The notes below the pieces were generated by a model. It made no database searches, had not been told where the DNA came from, and saw only the letters and a list, made by a program, of their open reading frames with translations. DNA of 64,000 nucleotides from DASRHT01 sp035293765 (GTDB lineage: Bacteria > Chloroflexota > Ktedonobacteria > Ktedonobacterales > Ktedonobacteraceae): NCBI GenBank assembly GCA_035293765.1, contig DATGMF010000026.1, positions 25,971 through 89,970 of the forward strand. Reading direction: 5' to 3'. Each line of letters begins with the position of its first letter. The first letter of the stretch is position 1. The translations under genes were made by a program, and so were the position numbers. This document shows positions 1 to 11,000 of the stretch, one piece after another.

Positions 1-317
1 CATGCTCTGAGCAGTGCCTGGATTTGCGCCAGGCTCATGTCATAGGCCATCATCTGCTGGCTAGAACCAATGTTGGTACCCTGAGGATGAGGGGACAGGA
101 AGATTTCCTCCAGGAGCCGGTCGCCTGGTTTACAGACGCTAGCGAGGACCCGGGACCAGCCAGCGAAAATCTCGCTTTCGGCAGAGAAATTTCCTATGGC
201 CTCTGTAAGAAGAAGATATCGCGTGATGAGTTGGATCATTTCAGCGGCGGTGTCTGAATTGTCTGCATTAATGACATACTGATGAGCTAATGTCTCTTCT
301 CCATCAGTGATGAACAT
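1..317 (-). CDS. hypothetical protein, partial (runs off left edge)
   Basis: An open frame reads leftward from an ATG at 317-315 without a stop to base 1, giving at least 105 residues. A GGAG ribosome binding site lies just upstream, between the start and about base 328. The visible part starts MFITDGEETLAHQYVINADN and looks helical and acidic, with no signal peptide or membrane segment. I do not recognise the family. The gene is truncated by the window edge, so no function is proposed. It reads in the same direction as the peptidase E gene upstream of it, but a terminator-like hairpin separates the two. Confidence 0.55.
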   Translation of the reverse strand, partial: MFITDGEETLAHQYVINADNSDTAAEMIQLITRYLLLTEAIGNFSAESEIFAGWSRVLASVCKPGDRLLEEIFLSPHPQGTNIGSSQQMMAYDMSLAQIQALLRA

Positions 318-363
318 GGCTACACTCCTCGCTTTTGCGTGCTGTTGCATGTTACTCACTGCT

Positions 364-383
364 TATCCCTTTTTCCAGGGATA
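364..383. other. small inverted repeat (hairpin)
   Basis: A perfect 7-bp stem (364-370 with 377-383) closes a 6-nt loop. It lies between the partial left-edge gene and the terminator of the peptidase E gene, so it could be part of the left-edge gene's 5' region or a second termination hairpin. Confidence 0.35.
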
Positions 384-395
384 ACAGGAAAAAGC

Positions 396-421
396 AAAGA
401 TGGTTATATTATACCATCTTT
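396..421 (-). terminator. terminator of the peptidase E gene
   Basis: A 9-bp stem (396-404 with 413-421) is followed on the minus strand by a GCTTTTTCC tract. It starts about 22 bases beyond the stop codon of the peptidase E gene, which fits a rho-independent terminator. Confidence 0.6.
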
Positions 422-443
422 CTTGACTATTTAGACCTTTAAG

Positions 444-1154
444 TTATTGTAAAAGCTCTGCCTCTATGCGCGATTCCTGAACCCCGCTCTCTGTCTTTAC
501 CACCTGATACGCGTACTTCCCAGGCGTGTCAGAAACTACTTTATGTAAATTGCGGTCTACATAATGTAACGCTACACCGTCGTCAGTAGCATAGCCTTCC
601 GGTAATATGCCATCGTTGATAAGTTTCTGGAAGAGGGGGCGCCGTCTTTCCTCGCTATCATAATGTACCCCATTCGAGTAAGGAACAAAGCCCAGCCCAT
701 TCGTGACTGCTCGAAGCTCTACCCCGAATGAATCCGTTGTCCCTCCAGTGTGCCAGCAAATTGAGCCAGCGCTTATTCCGCCAAGCACGATACCTTTTTC
801 CCAGGCTTCACGCAGTATTTCGTCCAGGCCGTGCGTACGCCATACCGCTAGCAGATTCGCGACTGAGCCACCGCCTACCCAGATCATATGCTGCGCGAGC
901 AAAAAATCCTTGACATTATGAGTGTTTGGCATAGGGAACAGCGCCAGGTGACCGGGGATGACTTGATGATTTTGACAGGCGGTATAAAAGTTTGCCGCCC
1001 CGGCAGGTACATCTCCGCAGGCTGTGCCTAGATAGCAAAGCCTGGGAATTGCTTGTTTCGTAAGCTCCAACCCGTACTGTATTACAGGACCCAAAGTTGG
1101 TATGCCCTGGTTTGCCATAAACCCGGCGCTGCCGGCGAGAATGTGTTTACTCAT
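444..1154 (-). CDS. pepE: peptidase E (Asp-specific dipeptidase, family S51)
   Basis: The 236-residue protein matches the size and plan of peptidase E (alpha-aspartyl dipeptidase), a cytoplasmic serine peptidase that cleaves dipeptides with N-terminal Asp. The nucleophile elbow GGISAGSICW places the catalytic serine at about residue 128. The upstream VGGGSVANLL segment is the usual family glycine loop, and the following WHTGGTTDSFG and NGVHYDSEERR stretches carry the candidate acid and histidine. There is no signal peptide. A terminator-like hairpin follows the stop. The related cyanophycinase shares the fold, but the short length and the absence of a leader favour PepE. Confidence 0.85.
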   Translation of the reverse strand: MSKHILAGSAGFMANQGIPTLGPVIQYGLELTKQAIPRLCYLGTACGDVPAGAANFYTACQNHQVIPGHLALFPMPNTHNVKDFLLAQHMIWVGGGSVANLLAVWRTHGLDEILREAWEKGIVLGGISAGSICWHTGGTTDSFGVELRAVTNGLGFVPYSNGVHYDSEERRRPLFQKLINDGILPEGYATDDGVALHYVDRNLHKVVSDTPGKYAYQVVKTESGVQESRIEAELLQ

Positions 1155-1200
1155 CTAAACTCAGGTCTCCATCTTCACAATTATTTCTTTTTGGCTCGGA

Positions 1201-1229
1201 CCTCGACCGTCGCTTCAAGTCGGTCGAGG
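1201..1229. other. intergenic stem-loop
   Basis: A perfect 9-bp GC-rich stem (1201-1209 with 1221-1229) with an 11-nt loop sits between the stop of the amidohydrolase (1345) and the start of pepE (1154). It may terminate the amidohydrolase transcript, although no clear T-tract follows on the minus strand. Confidence 0.4.
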
Positions 1230-1344
1230 CCACCCGCAACCGCTAGGTGGCATCCAACGGTTGCAGGTGCCTGATCGGGTCAGCATCGTGCATGACCGGG
1301 TTGGGTTCGAGAACACCGGCGCCCGGACGACAAAAGAAGTGGCA

Positions 1345-2343
1345 CTAGCTGGTCATCAGCCCAAGCAGGCGTACGGCGTTCTCAGAGTAGACCGCAGTCA
1401 TGTCCTCTCTGGAAAGACCAGCCGAGTCGATGTCCGCTATCGTCGCCTCGACCGAGTTCGAGGGGCCGAGTGGCATATCGGTGCCGAATAGCACATGTTG
1501 CGGGCCGAAGAATTCGATGACGCAGCGAACCGCGTGTGGCGCGCCGAACAGTGCCGTGTCAACGTGGAACCTGCGAAAATATTCGAGTGGTGGTCGCGGC
1601 AGTTTGTCCTTGACCTGCCGATAGCCGGGACCCATAGCGAGCCGAGCGGAGAAGTGTGGCACCATGCCGCCACCGTGGTGCGCGATCACAAGTTGACGCG
1701 GGTGACGCTCCATATGCCCGGAATAGACGAGGCGTGAGAGGGCGGCGGCGGTTTCGTAGGGCCAGCCGATTGACCACCACAGACCAAAGTCGGAGCTGCT
1801 CTCAGTCGGATAGTCGGCCCACGCTGCGCTGCGCGTGGGGTGAAGCCATACAGCGCGGCCAGCAGCTTCGAGTCTGGTAAATAGCGGCTCGAAGCGCGGA
1901 TCGTCGAGCGCCACGCCCAGAACGTTGGTGTACATCTGTGCGCCCAGCGCGCCGAGCTGAGTCAGTGCGCGGTCGAGCTCACGCAAAGCCTCGTCAACGT
2001 CGCTTAGCGGTAGCGCAGCCGCGAAGCCGACGAAGCGGTCTGGGAAGCGCCGTACCAGTTCCGCCATCTCGTCATTGGCGATGCGAGCGAACTCCGCCGC
2101 GACTTCCGGCGCCCCGACCTCTTCGAGCGGTGGCACAGCAAGCACCAGAATCTGTGCGTAATCGCCGTAAGGCTCGATTTTCCGCCATCTCGCGTCCAGG
2201 TCTGTTAGCACCGGATCGAAGGAGAAGACGCCCTCACGGTAGTAGTCGAGCCGACTCGGAGCCATCGTTTTCTCAAGCTGGCGCTCCAGCCGTTCGAGAT
2301 ACGAACGAGGCAGGATGTGCGCGAACGCATCGATCTTCCACAT
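1345..2343 (-). CDS. amidohydrolase family protein (ACMSD-like TIM barrel)
   Basis: The 332-residue protein belongs to the amidohydrolase_2 group of metal-dependent TIM-barrel enzymes that includes aminocarboxymuconate-semialdehyde decarboxylase. Supporting motifs are the N-terminal IDAFAHILP (the family HxH site), WLHPTRS in mid-barrel, VIAHHGGGMVPHFSAR and FGTDMPLGPS, where the last Asp is the usual catalytic metal ligand. The first His of the canonical HxH is replaced by Phe, so metal binding may differ. The start at 2343 has a GAAAGGA site seven or so bases upstream. Base composition is clearly more GC-rich than that of neighbouring genes, which suggests acquisition. The substrate cannot be told from sequence. 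Confidence 0.8.
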   Translation of the reverse strand: MWKIDAFAHILPRSYLERLERQLEKTMAPSRLDYYREGVFSFDPVLTDLDARWRKIEPYGDYAQILVLAVPPLEEVGAPEVAAEFARIANDEMAELVRRFPDRFVGFAAALPLSDVDEALRELDRALTQLGALGAQMYTNVLGVALDDPRFEPLFTRLEAAGRAVWLHPTRSAAWADYPTESSSDFGLWWSIGWPYETAAALSRLVYSGHMERHPRQLVIAHHGGGMVPHFSARLAMGPGYRQVKDKLPRPPLEYFRRFHVDTALFGAPHAVRCVIEFFGPQHVLFGTDMPLGPSNSVEATIADIDSAGLSREDMTAVYSENAVRLLGLMTS

Positions 2344-2678
2344 GTTTGAATCCTTTCGTCTGGTTGTATGTGGCGAGCGCGGCAGAGGTCGCCGCCTGGA
2401 GCTGCGTCAGTTCGCCGCGGGTGAGCATCTCGCAATAATGCCCATAGATGTATTGTGCCACAATCCGTCGGGACTGGCAAAGAGAGCATGGACTTCTGGC
2501 TCAAGCCCATTTGAATGGATGATCCCAGGGCCAGGAAGCAGACAGAAGATGACCTTACGAGGTATACTGAGGGGACTATGACAAACGTTGCAATGGCTCA
2601 GGAGGTCGTCTTTATGGTCAAAACGCTCTGCATAGAGAGAAACAGACGCCCGTGTGAAACGGTTGAAAGGAAAATCGT
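2344..2678. other. intergenic region between divergent genes
   Basis: About 335 bases separate the amidohydrolase from the AidB-like gene. A 62-codon minus-strand frame (2273-2461) overlaps the amidohydrolase start and has no clear ribosome binding site. I see no RNA gene or strong repeat. An AAAGGA site just before 2679 serves the plus-strand gene. Promoters for both directions presumably lie here, but none is distinctive. Confidence 0.4.
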
Positions 2679-4352
2679 ATGGATATTATGAACCAGGCTC
2701 CTGTTGTCCAATCCAGCACGCATGCGGTATTTAATCAGCCACCACCTCTGGTCGATTACAATGTTTTTACGCAAGATAGCGCCCTGGTTGAAAGCGTTCA
2801 GCGCGAGGGAGCTGGCTGGGCACAGGAGCGCCTGAGCCATATTGGCGCCTTCGCTGGACGAGAAGAGGCCATCCAATGGGGGTTCGACGCCAATACGTAC
2901 GAGCCGGTGTTGCAGACGCACAACCGTTACGGACACCGCATCGATGAAGTGAAGTTTCATCCCGCCTACCATCACCTGATGAAGCATGCGGTGGCCTGGG
3001 GAATGCATGCCTCCTCCTGGCGTGATGATGTGCCGGGAAGCCATGTGGCGCGGGCCGCTGCTTTCTACCTTTTTGCCCAGGTTGAGGCCGGGCATGGCTG
3101 CCCAATCTCGATGACGCATGCCGCCATTCCTGTGCTCCGCAGGCAATCTGGCCCGGCCCAAAACTGGTTGCCGCAATTGCTCTCGCTTGAGTATGATCCC
3201 GGGTTGCGCCCCGCTACAGAGAAGAAAGGGATGCTCTGTGGTATGGGCATGACCGAGAAGCAGGGAGGATCAGATGTGCGCAGCAATACCACACAAGCGC
3301 ATCCGGTGGGAGATGGAGCTTATGTTTTGACCGGGCACAAGTGGTTTTGTTCAGCTCCGATGTGCGATCTCTTCCTGATATTGGCTCAGGCTCCGGGAGG
3401 ACTTTCCTGCTTTTTGCTCCCGCGCGTGCGGCCTGATGGCACGAGAAATCGTTTTTTGATTCAGCGTCTCAAGCAGAAGCTGGGGAATCGCTCCAATGCT
3501 TCCAGTGAGGTGGAATTCGACCATGCCTGGGCGTTGCTGATGGGAGAAGAAGGCAAGGGTGTGCGCACCATCGTGGAAATGGTCAACTTTACCCGTCTGG
3601 ATTGTGTGCTGGGTACTGCCGCACTCATGCGTCAGGCAGTCGCGCAAGCGACCCACCACGCGGCCTATCGCCAGGCGTTTGGTCGTCATCTCCTGGAGCA
3701 GGCTCTCATGCAGAACGTGCTGGCCGACCTGGCTATTGAGTCGGAGGCCGCGACAATCCTGGCGATGCGGCTCGCACGGGCCTGTGATCAGGCAGAGACG
3801 AGCGAACATGAGCAATTGATCAAACGGCTGGGGACGGCTATTGGCAAATACTGGGTGACGAAGCGCGGTCCGGTGCATGTTGCCGAAGCCCTGGAGTGTC
3901 TGGGAGGCAACGGGTACGTCGAGGAGAGCATGCTACCCAGACTATACCGAGAGGCCCCACTCAATTCTCTCTGGGAAGGCTCAGGCAATGTAAACGCACT
4001 GGACGTACTGCGAGCCCTCGCCAGGGAGCCGCAAGCACTCGACCATTTTTTTGCGGAACTCGCCCCGGCGTGCAAAGCAGAGCCACGCCTTGATACAGCA
4101 GTCACGCATCTTCAGCGTCAACTAGCTGATGGAGAGGCGCTGGAATGGCGCGCGAGATATCTCGTGGAGCAAATGGCGCTCGTGTTCCAGGGGGCGCTCC
4201 TGGTACAGCATGGGTATCCAGCCGTTGCAGACGCTTTCTGTGCCACGCGTCTGGCGGGTGATTGGGGTAGAGCCTTTGGAACGCTGCCAAGAGGCGTCGA
4301 TGCGGCTGCTATTCTTGAGCGGTCAAGGCCAAGACGAGAGCATACGTCTTGA
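2679..4352 (+). CDS. aidB: AidB-like acyl-CoA dehydrogenase
   Basis: The 557-residue flavoprotein aligns in plan with E. coli AidB (541 residues), the adaptive-response acyl-CoA dehydrogenase homologue that binds DNA and is induced by alkylation. Diagnostic segments are NQPPPLVDYNVF near the N terminus, THNRYGHRIDEVKFHPAYH, GMGMTEKQGGSDVRSNTTQA in the flavin-binding middle domain, and WEGSGNVNALDVLRAL with the conserved Glu in the C-terminal helical domain. The C-terminal part corresponds to the AidB DNA-binding extension. The start has an AAAGGA site. No ada or alkA gene is adjacent, so a role in alkylation protection is inference; it could also be a catabolic dehydrogenase. Confidence 0.85.
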   Translation: MDIMNQAPVVQSSTHAVFNQPPPLVDYNVFTQDSALVESVQREGAGWAQERLSHIGAFAGREEAIQWGFDANTYEPVLQTHNRYGHRIDEVKFHPAYHHLMKHAVAWGMHASSWRDDVPGSHVARAAAFYLFAQVEAGHGCPISMTHAAIPVLRRQSGPAQNWLPQLLSLEYDPGLRPATEKKGMLCGMGMTEKQGGSDVRSNTTQAHPVGDGAYVLTGHKWFCSAPMCDLFLILAQAPGGLSCFLLPRVRPDGTRNRFLIQRLKQKLGNRSNASSEVEFDHAWALLMGEEGKGVRTIVEMVNFTRLDCVLGTAALMRQAVAQATHHAAYRQAFGRHLLEQALMQNVLADLAIESEAATILAMRLARACDQAETSEHEQLIKRLGTAIGKYWVTKRGPVHVAEALECLGGNGYVEESMLPRLYREAPLNSLWEGSGNVNALDVLRALAREPQALDHFFAELAPACKAEPRLDTAVTHLQRQLADGEALEWRARYLVEQMALVFQGALLVQHGYPAVADAFCATRLAGDWGRAFGTLPRGVDAAAILERSRPRREHTS

Positions 4353-4501
4353 GGTCATGAAAAAGTCGGTGATGGAGCGCACTTTCTGCGATAAGAAAGA
4401 GGAAGTGGAGATAGTAGACGCAATGGCAATAATGGCAGCAAGCACTCCAGGGAAAGGGAAAAGGTCATGGTATAGTAATAAAGTCTTAAAAGCCATATTT
4501 A

Positions 4502-4528
4502 AGTAGACATACAAATATTGTATCTACT
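4502..4528. promoter_or_regulatory. dyad upstream of the caspase operon
   Basis: An 11-bp interrupted dyad (AGTAG plus ATACAA pairing with TTGTAT plus CTACT, with two unpaired bases on the left arm) is centred about 68 bases before the first start codon of the caspase operon. A TATAGT hexamer at about 4470-4475 could be the -10 box. The dyad could be an operator or an RNA hairpin in the leader; no regulator gene is adjacent. Confidence 0.4.
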
Positions 4529-4582
4529 ATCCTACCCTTCATGCATCTCTGTGTCAAAAAAACAGCAAAGCTAGGAGAATAT

Positions 4583-5020
4583 ATGTCTGACGAAGTAAAA
4601 GTGATCCTTGACCTTTCTCCCGCAGTACAAGAGCTACTTTATCGGCAGGAGGTAGATCTCTATCAGGAGCTGCGACGAAGTTTTCCCTCAATTCGTGTAA
4701 CTAAAGGGCCAGACCCACAGGCCAGACCTGGAAGCAAAGATGTTGCTGTGGACATTATTCTGGCAACTGCTACACTTATCTCCTCTCTAACACCTGTTAT
4801 TATTCGCATCCTGGACCAGATCACTCCCCCCAACCGTTTCACGACCTGGGTCATCGAAGAAACCGAGACGCGTGATACAGATGGTAAAACGGTCATGCAA
4901 CGCAAATATGTACGCTCAAGTAACGAACGACACATACTCAGTGGGCCGCCAGATTCTCCCAAAGCCAGCGAGACATCAAACGAAAATAGTAGCGGACCAC
5001 GAGAAAAAGCGGAAAAATGA
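4583..5020 (+). CDS. small single-pass membrane protein, partner of the caspase-STAND protein
   Basis: The 145-residue product starts at the ATG at 4583, which has an AGGAG site six bases upstream; the earlier in-frame ATG at 4541 has none. Residues 1-50 are a soluble alpha/beta-looking part (VILDLSPAVQELLYRQEVDL onward). One hydrophobic segment follows at about residues 57-77 (VDIILATATLISSLTPVIIR), then a polar tail with many Thr, Arg, Ser and Glu. The stop overlaps the next start codon as ATGA, so the two proteins are translationally coupled. The layout recalls the small effector-associated membrane components described beside bacterial conflict-system effectors, but that link is inference and no family is recognised with certainty. 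Confidence 0.75.
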   Translation: MSDEVKVILDLSPAVQELLYRQEVDLYQELRRSFPSIRVTKGPDPQARPGSKDVAVDIILATATLISSLTPVIIRILDQITPPNRFTTWVIEETETRDTDGKTVMQRKYVRSSNERHILSGPPDSPKASETSNENSSGPREKAEK

Positions 5021-8000
5021 GCCAGCAACGTCATGCATTTCTCATAGGAGCTAATGGACCACAGTTACTCATGCCGCTCAAGTATGCCGAGAAGGATGCG
5101 GAACGTTTAAGTACAGTATTACGAGATGGGCCATGCGCTTTTGCACGGGTCCAATGTTCCGTAGGGCATGACCGAAACGCAACGCTAAACGACTTGAGGA
5201 ACTTTGCCAGGCAGTGCGAATATGGCGATTTGTTTGTCCTGCATTTTTCTGGACATGGCTATGTCGATGATGGTTGTCTCTACCTGATTCTTCAGCATAC
5301 AGATCTTGATGCCCTGGATACAACGGCTATAGATATTCAGTCCATCAAGAACATTATGCGTAAATGTGCAGCCAGCTACAAGGTGCTCATTTTAGATTGT
5401 TGCTACTCAGGAAGAGCAATTACGGGAATTTTTAAGGGGGGGGGATTATTAGCTGAAACATTTCAGGGAAGCGCAAGTGTGATACTTACTGCTTGCCCGG
5501 CGACAGAAAAAGCGCGAGAGCTGGATACACTGGACGGAGGAGCGGGCTTTCTCTCCTGGATGCTGATAAATGCTTGTGGGGCACACTTTCGTGAGGTGTC
5601 TCCTGATGAGCATTCCCTCTCCTTGAACGACATCTGGGAGCATAAAGCCAAATTTCTTGAGGAGGCTAACCAGACGCTCCAGGAAGGACCGTTTATCCCC
5701 GAACCCCAACTAGAGATGGAAATACAGGGGGTAGCAAGAGAAATCTGGTTTACCGAAACAAAAAGGAGCGCCATTGAGAGCAATCGCGTCGATACTTCTC
5801 TCTATGATAGAGAAGAATATCTGCGCGCCCTCATTACCGATCATAGCCACATTATTCGCGATAAGCTCAGTAGCTTTGTGGGCCGGCACCAGGAATTAAC
5901 AGATCTCCATCACCTGATTGCTGAGGTACAACAAACAGGAGGATATGTCACCATTCAGGGGCTTGCGGGACTGGGGAAAAGTAGTATTATTGCCAAACTC
6001 GTCGAAGAATATGGGCCAGAAAACGTCGCTCACCATTTCATTCCTCTTAATGCTGGCAGAGATTATCAAGTTGTGCTCCTGCTTTCCATCATGGCGCAGT
6101 TGCTACTCAAGCATAATCTCCATGATATTTACATAAAAGCATCTCATGCCAGACCTGTGCTGAACGTTTCTTTCGCAAAATTGCTCGCAGATCTGACGGC
6201 AAAAGGTATACAAGAGGTTATCTTCATTGATGGCCTGGATCAACTTCAGGACGAAAACATAGCCTTAAAGCGTGATCTTTCTTTCCTTCCCACTGATCCT
6301 CCTAAAGGGATTGTCTTTGTTTTAGGCACTCGACCCGATGACACCTTAGAACCACTCGACTTGCTCAAGCCCAATCACCTTTATCCGCTTCTCAACCTTA
6401 ATAGAAGTGACTTTGATCTGCTATTGCAGCATCGGCATGTGCGTTTGGATGAAAAACAGGCCAGTCAGATATATCAGAAGATATCGGACACATATACCCT
6501 TGATCTTGCAGCGAAAGAGATAGCAGAACAAGGCAGCACGGACGTAGAAGTTACAAAAATCATTAACCGCGTGGCAAACAATCCGGGAAATTTGTTTTCT
6601 CTGGCTATTAGCCGTCTGAGGAAGCCCAATGATGAGTGGAGCGATGTTCTCAAACCTGTGCTTGGGGTGCTTCTAGCCACGCGCGAGCCGCTTGAAATAC
6701 GCCATATTCAGCAAATCATTCATGTGGGTATCGACCGGCTCGCAGACAGCATCAAGCGACTTAGAGGGTTTGTCATAGAAGATGCGCAAATTCGCTATTC
6801 GCTTTATCATTTGAAATTTCGAGATTATCTTACTGGAAAAGACGCACACCTCTTCAGTAGTGACGATATCCTGGAGTATCATGCGAAGATTGCCCGCTGG
6901 TGTGAGCAGTCTGACCTTGCTATCATATGGCAACCAACCAGAAATATTGCCGAGCAGAAACGCCGCAATTATGCTCGTCAGCACTATATCACGCATCTCT
7001 ATCATGCGCAGGAGTGGGAGCGCCTCTTCGATGTGCTTGACAGGGGTGAGTTTGGGCAAGCAAAAATGCGCTCCAGTGATCCGAATACTTATTCTTATGC
7101 TCAGGATCTCGATCTGGGGCGACAGGCTGTTAAGGCATGGTGTAATGGCGACGAAATAAGAACCAGTGAGGAAGAAATTCGGCAGCTTCCCCGCCTCTGG
7201 CGCTATACCCTGCTACGCTGTAGCTTAACCAGCCGCAGCAGTCTTTATCCAGTAGCTGCATATCGCCTGCTTTTACTCCTCAATCGTAAACAAGAGGCTC
7301 TTGGATTGGCTGAGCTAAGAACCGACCCATTCGCGAGAGCAAGGGCGCTGCTTGGGATCGCTCAACAAATGGCGGAACAGCCAGATGAGAACGCCGAAAG
7401 CAGAAAGCTGCTAGCCACAATCGGCGACATTGCAGGTGAAATAGAGAGTAGCCACGATCAGAGTTTGATATTGCATGAGTTGGGAACGCTTTTTATACGA
7501 ACCCAGCAATGGGAGCAGGCCAAAAAAGTCGCTTTTGCCATTAAGCAAACATATCAACGGGTACAAACCCTGCGTGTTTTCGGCGATGCATTAGCAAAAG
7601 CACAGAACGATGAACTGGCGCGTACCTTCTGGGTACAGGCAATACAGCTTATTCCCTCCCTGAAAGGTAACGAGCAGAAAGCCCTGGCATATTACGAATT
7701 AGCAACCACGTTAACACATCATCAGCAGCATGATTTAGCCCAAATGGCCTGGCAGAAAACTATGCAGGCAACCATCTCCATTGCAGACATAAACCAACGC
7801 ATTCCAGCCTACGATAAGCTAGTAAAAGGATTGATACAAACTCAACAATGCTTATCCTACAGTGCTCTATTGGTCACAGCAAAAGAAACTATTGAGATCG
7901 CACCAAAGAGTCCACAAAAAGATCAGATGTTGCAGACATTAAGCAAAGCTTTTATCCAGGCGCATCTGTGGGAACATGCTCAGGCTGTGATCACCTCTAT

Positions 8001-11000
8001 CAGCAAGAACGATCAGAAAGAGAAGGCCATGATCGGGCTAAGTAGAGCGTTAATACGAGCCCAACAATGGGAAATCGCTCGGTCTACGATCACCTCTCTA
8101 GAGAAAAGTTTACAAAAGATTTTGATCCTCTGTGAACTGGGAGAGGCCCTGGCACAGGAGCAACGAGATCAACAGGCTCTAGCGGCCTGGAGTCAGGCTG
8201 AAGACATTGCAGGCGCCTTAATGGAAAATGAGCTAGGCATTCAATTACTCTATACATTGGGAGCCTCATTGGCTCAAGCTCAGCAACGGGAGCAAGCGCA
8301 AGCTGTCTGGGGGCGCTTAGAAAAAATGGTAGCCTCTCTTGAGCACGGTGAACAGAGAGAGTCGGCCTTGAAAAGGTTAGGACAAGCCTGGGCTTCAGTT
8401 GGACAATGGGAGCGGGCCAAAGCAAGTATTGGCTTGATAATAAACGAACAGCAACAGATACAGGCTCGATGTGAATTGGCAAAAGCGCTGAGTCAGGCTC
8501 AGCAATGGGCATGTGTAGATATTACCATTCGCTCCATAGAAGACGGGCAACAACAAGCGCAAGCCTGGCATAATGCAGCTAGCACAGCGATCCAGGCCCA
8601 ACAATGGAGCCAGGCTCACATATTCATCAACTCCATCGAGTTCAAGCCACAACGCATTCTAGCATTAAACGAGCTTTGGCTTGCCCTGACACAACATCAA
8701 GAATATCAGCAGGCCCAGGATGTACTGGAGCAAATCAAAAAGGCAATTGCGTCTCTTCGTAAAAAAAGTAAGCAGAAAGATGAGATACGGTATGAGATGG
8801 GAAAGGCTCTGGTTTTAGCTCAACAGTGGGATTTTGCAGAAAGAACCATCAAAGCTATCAAGAGTACACCTCATCGTCTACAAGCACTCGTCGGGCTTTG
8901 GGAGGCATTAATACAAGCGCAACAGGATGAATGCGCACAGGCTATGTGGACACAGATCGAAGAAACTGTGACATCGCTGCCAACGGATGAACAACAAACG
9001 CTGCAAATTCTTTGCAGATTGAGCGAAGTATGCGCGCAAAAAGGCAAGTGGGAGCAGGCACTAAAGGTTATTCAAGCAATTAAAGATAGCGAGACTCGTG
9101 CTCAGGCTTCACTAAAATTAGTAGCTTCTCTTGTTCAGACACACTGTTGGGATATGGCAGGGACTATTCTTGCCTCTATTGATCCTCCTAAGGCTAAAGC
9201 TCAAGGGCTGGTCATGCTAGGAAGCGCCCTTTTCCAGGCTCAAGAGTCAAAAAGAGCATACGCTGTATGGAATCAGGCCAGGCAGGTGATTATGTCTTTA
9301 CCTACTAGCGAGCAGAAAGACGAAGGCATGCTGGCGTTAGGAAAGGCACAGATGCAAGCGCAGCAATGGAAACGGGCAAAGGCAATAATTGTCTCTATTG
9401 AGGATAAGCAACAGCGTATATTAGCCTGGTTTGAGTTAGGAAACGCGTTAATACAAGCGCAACAATGGGAACATGCGCGCACCATTATCCTCTCAATCGA
9501 AAACGAGCAACAACGAGCACAAGCCTGGCAAGAATTAGCAAAGGCATTGGCGCGAGCACAACAATGGGAACGAGCTTGTGCAGTAATCAAATACATCAAA
9601 CATAAGGCGCAACGCGATCAGGCGTCCCAACGCTGTTTGGAAGCGTTAATAGAGACTCAACAGTGGAAACGGGCTCTGCTGGTGATTAAAGCTATGCCGT
9701 CCGACGAAAAACAAGCGCAGGTTCTACTGCGATTAGGGGATGCATTGCTTCTAGCACAGCAATGGGAGCAAGCTCTATCGACCATCACAGCTCTGCAAAA
9801 CAACATGATGCAATCACAAGCTTTGTTCAGACTGGGGAGAGCCTTAACTCAGGTCCAGCAGTGGAAACGTGCCCAGGCAGTAATCAATCTAATTAAGGAT
9901 AATGAGTTAAAAGTCCATAGCCTGAGCATACTATGGCAAGCATTAGTTCACAATGACCAAATACAGAGAGCTCAGTTGGTATGGACGGAGGCTGAACAGC
10001 TTATTGCTTCTATTGAAGACAGACAGCAGCGATTACAGGCGCTCTACAAGTTTGGGAAAGCTGCGGCATTGGCTCAACAATGGGAGAAGGCCCAGAACGT
10101 TCTCGGTTCTATTGTAAATAGTGAGGAGCAAATTCAGATTTTTTGCAAGTTGGGTAGTGCCTATGTCAAAGCTCGATATGAAAAACAAGCTCAGTCAATA
10201 TGGCTGAAAGCTGAAAGGATGATCGATGCTCTCGTAGATAATGATAAGCAGTTACAGGCTCTTTGTGTGTTTGGAAGTATGCTGACACAATTACAACAAA
10301 GCGAGCGAGCTCAAGCAATATGGGTGAAAGCCGAACAGTTGATCAACACGCTTGATACCCCTGGTAAACAAATCCAGTCTCTCTGTCTGCTAGGAAGGGA
10401 TTTAGCGTGCTCACAGCAAGATCAGCAGGCTGAAGCAGTCTGGCTAAAGGCAGAAAGAATTCCGCGTACACTTGATACTAGCCGCGATCAGGCCAGAGCC
10501 CTTTATGAATTAGGAGAAGCATTGATACGAGTAGACCAGCATGAGCGCGCGAAAACAACTCTTTTACAAGCGGAGCAAGCTACCTATGCCATTGAAGAAG
10601 ATAAGCAGCAAATTGGTATTTTACTCAAACTGGGAGAAGCGTTTACAAGGATACACCAGGCGGAACGCGCCTCCCTATTATGGGAGAAGGCCAAACAGCT
10701 TATCGACCCCCTCGAAAAAGCTGAGCAACGAAATCATCTCAGACGCAATTTCGTAAAAATTTTAATCCAGACTCAACAGTGGGAATATGCACAAGAGACT
10801 ATTTACGCTATCGAAGATAATAAACTGCGGACTCAAGCATTACTACAACTTATCGAAACTTTGATTGAAAAGAGACAATGGGAGACAGTTACGACGATAA
10901 CCAACTCGATGAAAGAAAGTGAGTGGTGTAACCAGATCCTGCAAAAAGTTGCTGTTACATTAATGCGGCTCCAAAGGTGGGAGTTCGCTCCGCAGGTTAT

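Noticed and set aside
2273..2461. 62-codon minus-strand frame upstream of the amidohydrolase
   Set aside because: It overlaps the amidohydrolase start in another frame, has no clear ribosome binding site and no family resemblance.
4129..4506. 125-codon plus frame across the end of the AidB-like gene
   Set aside because: It is mostly a shadow of the AidB-like frame, and the tail shows no motif.
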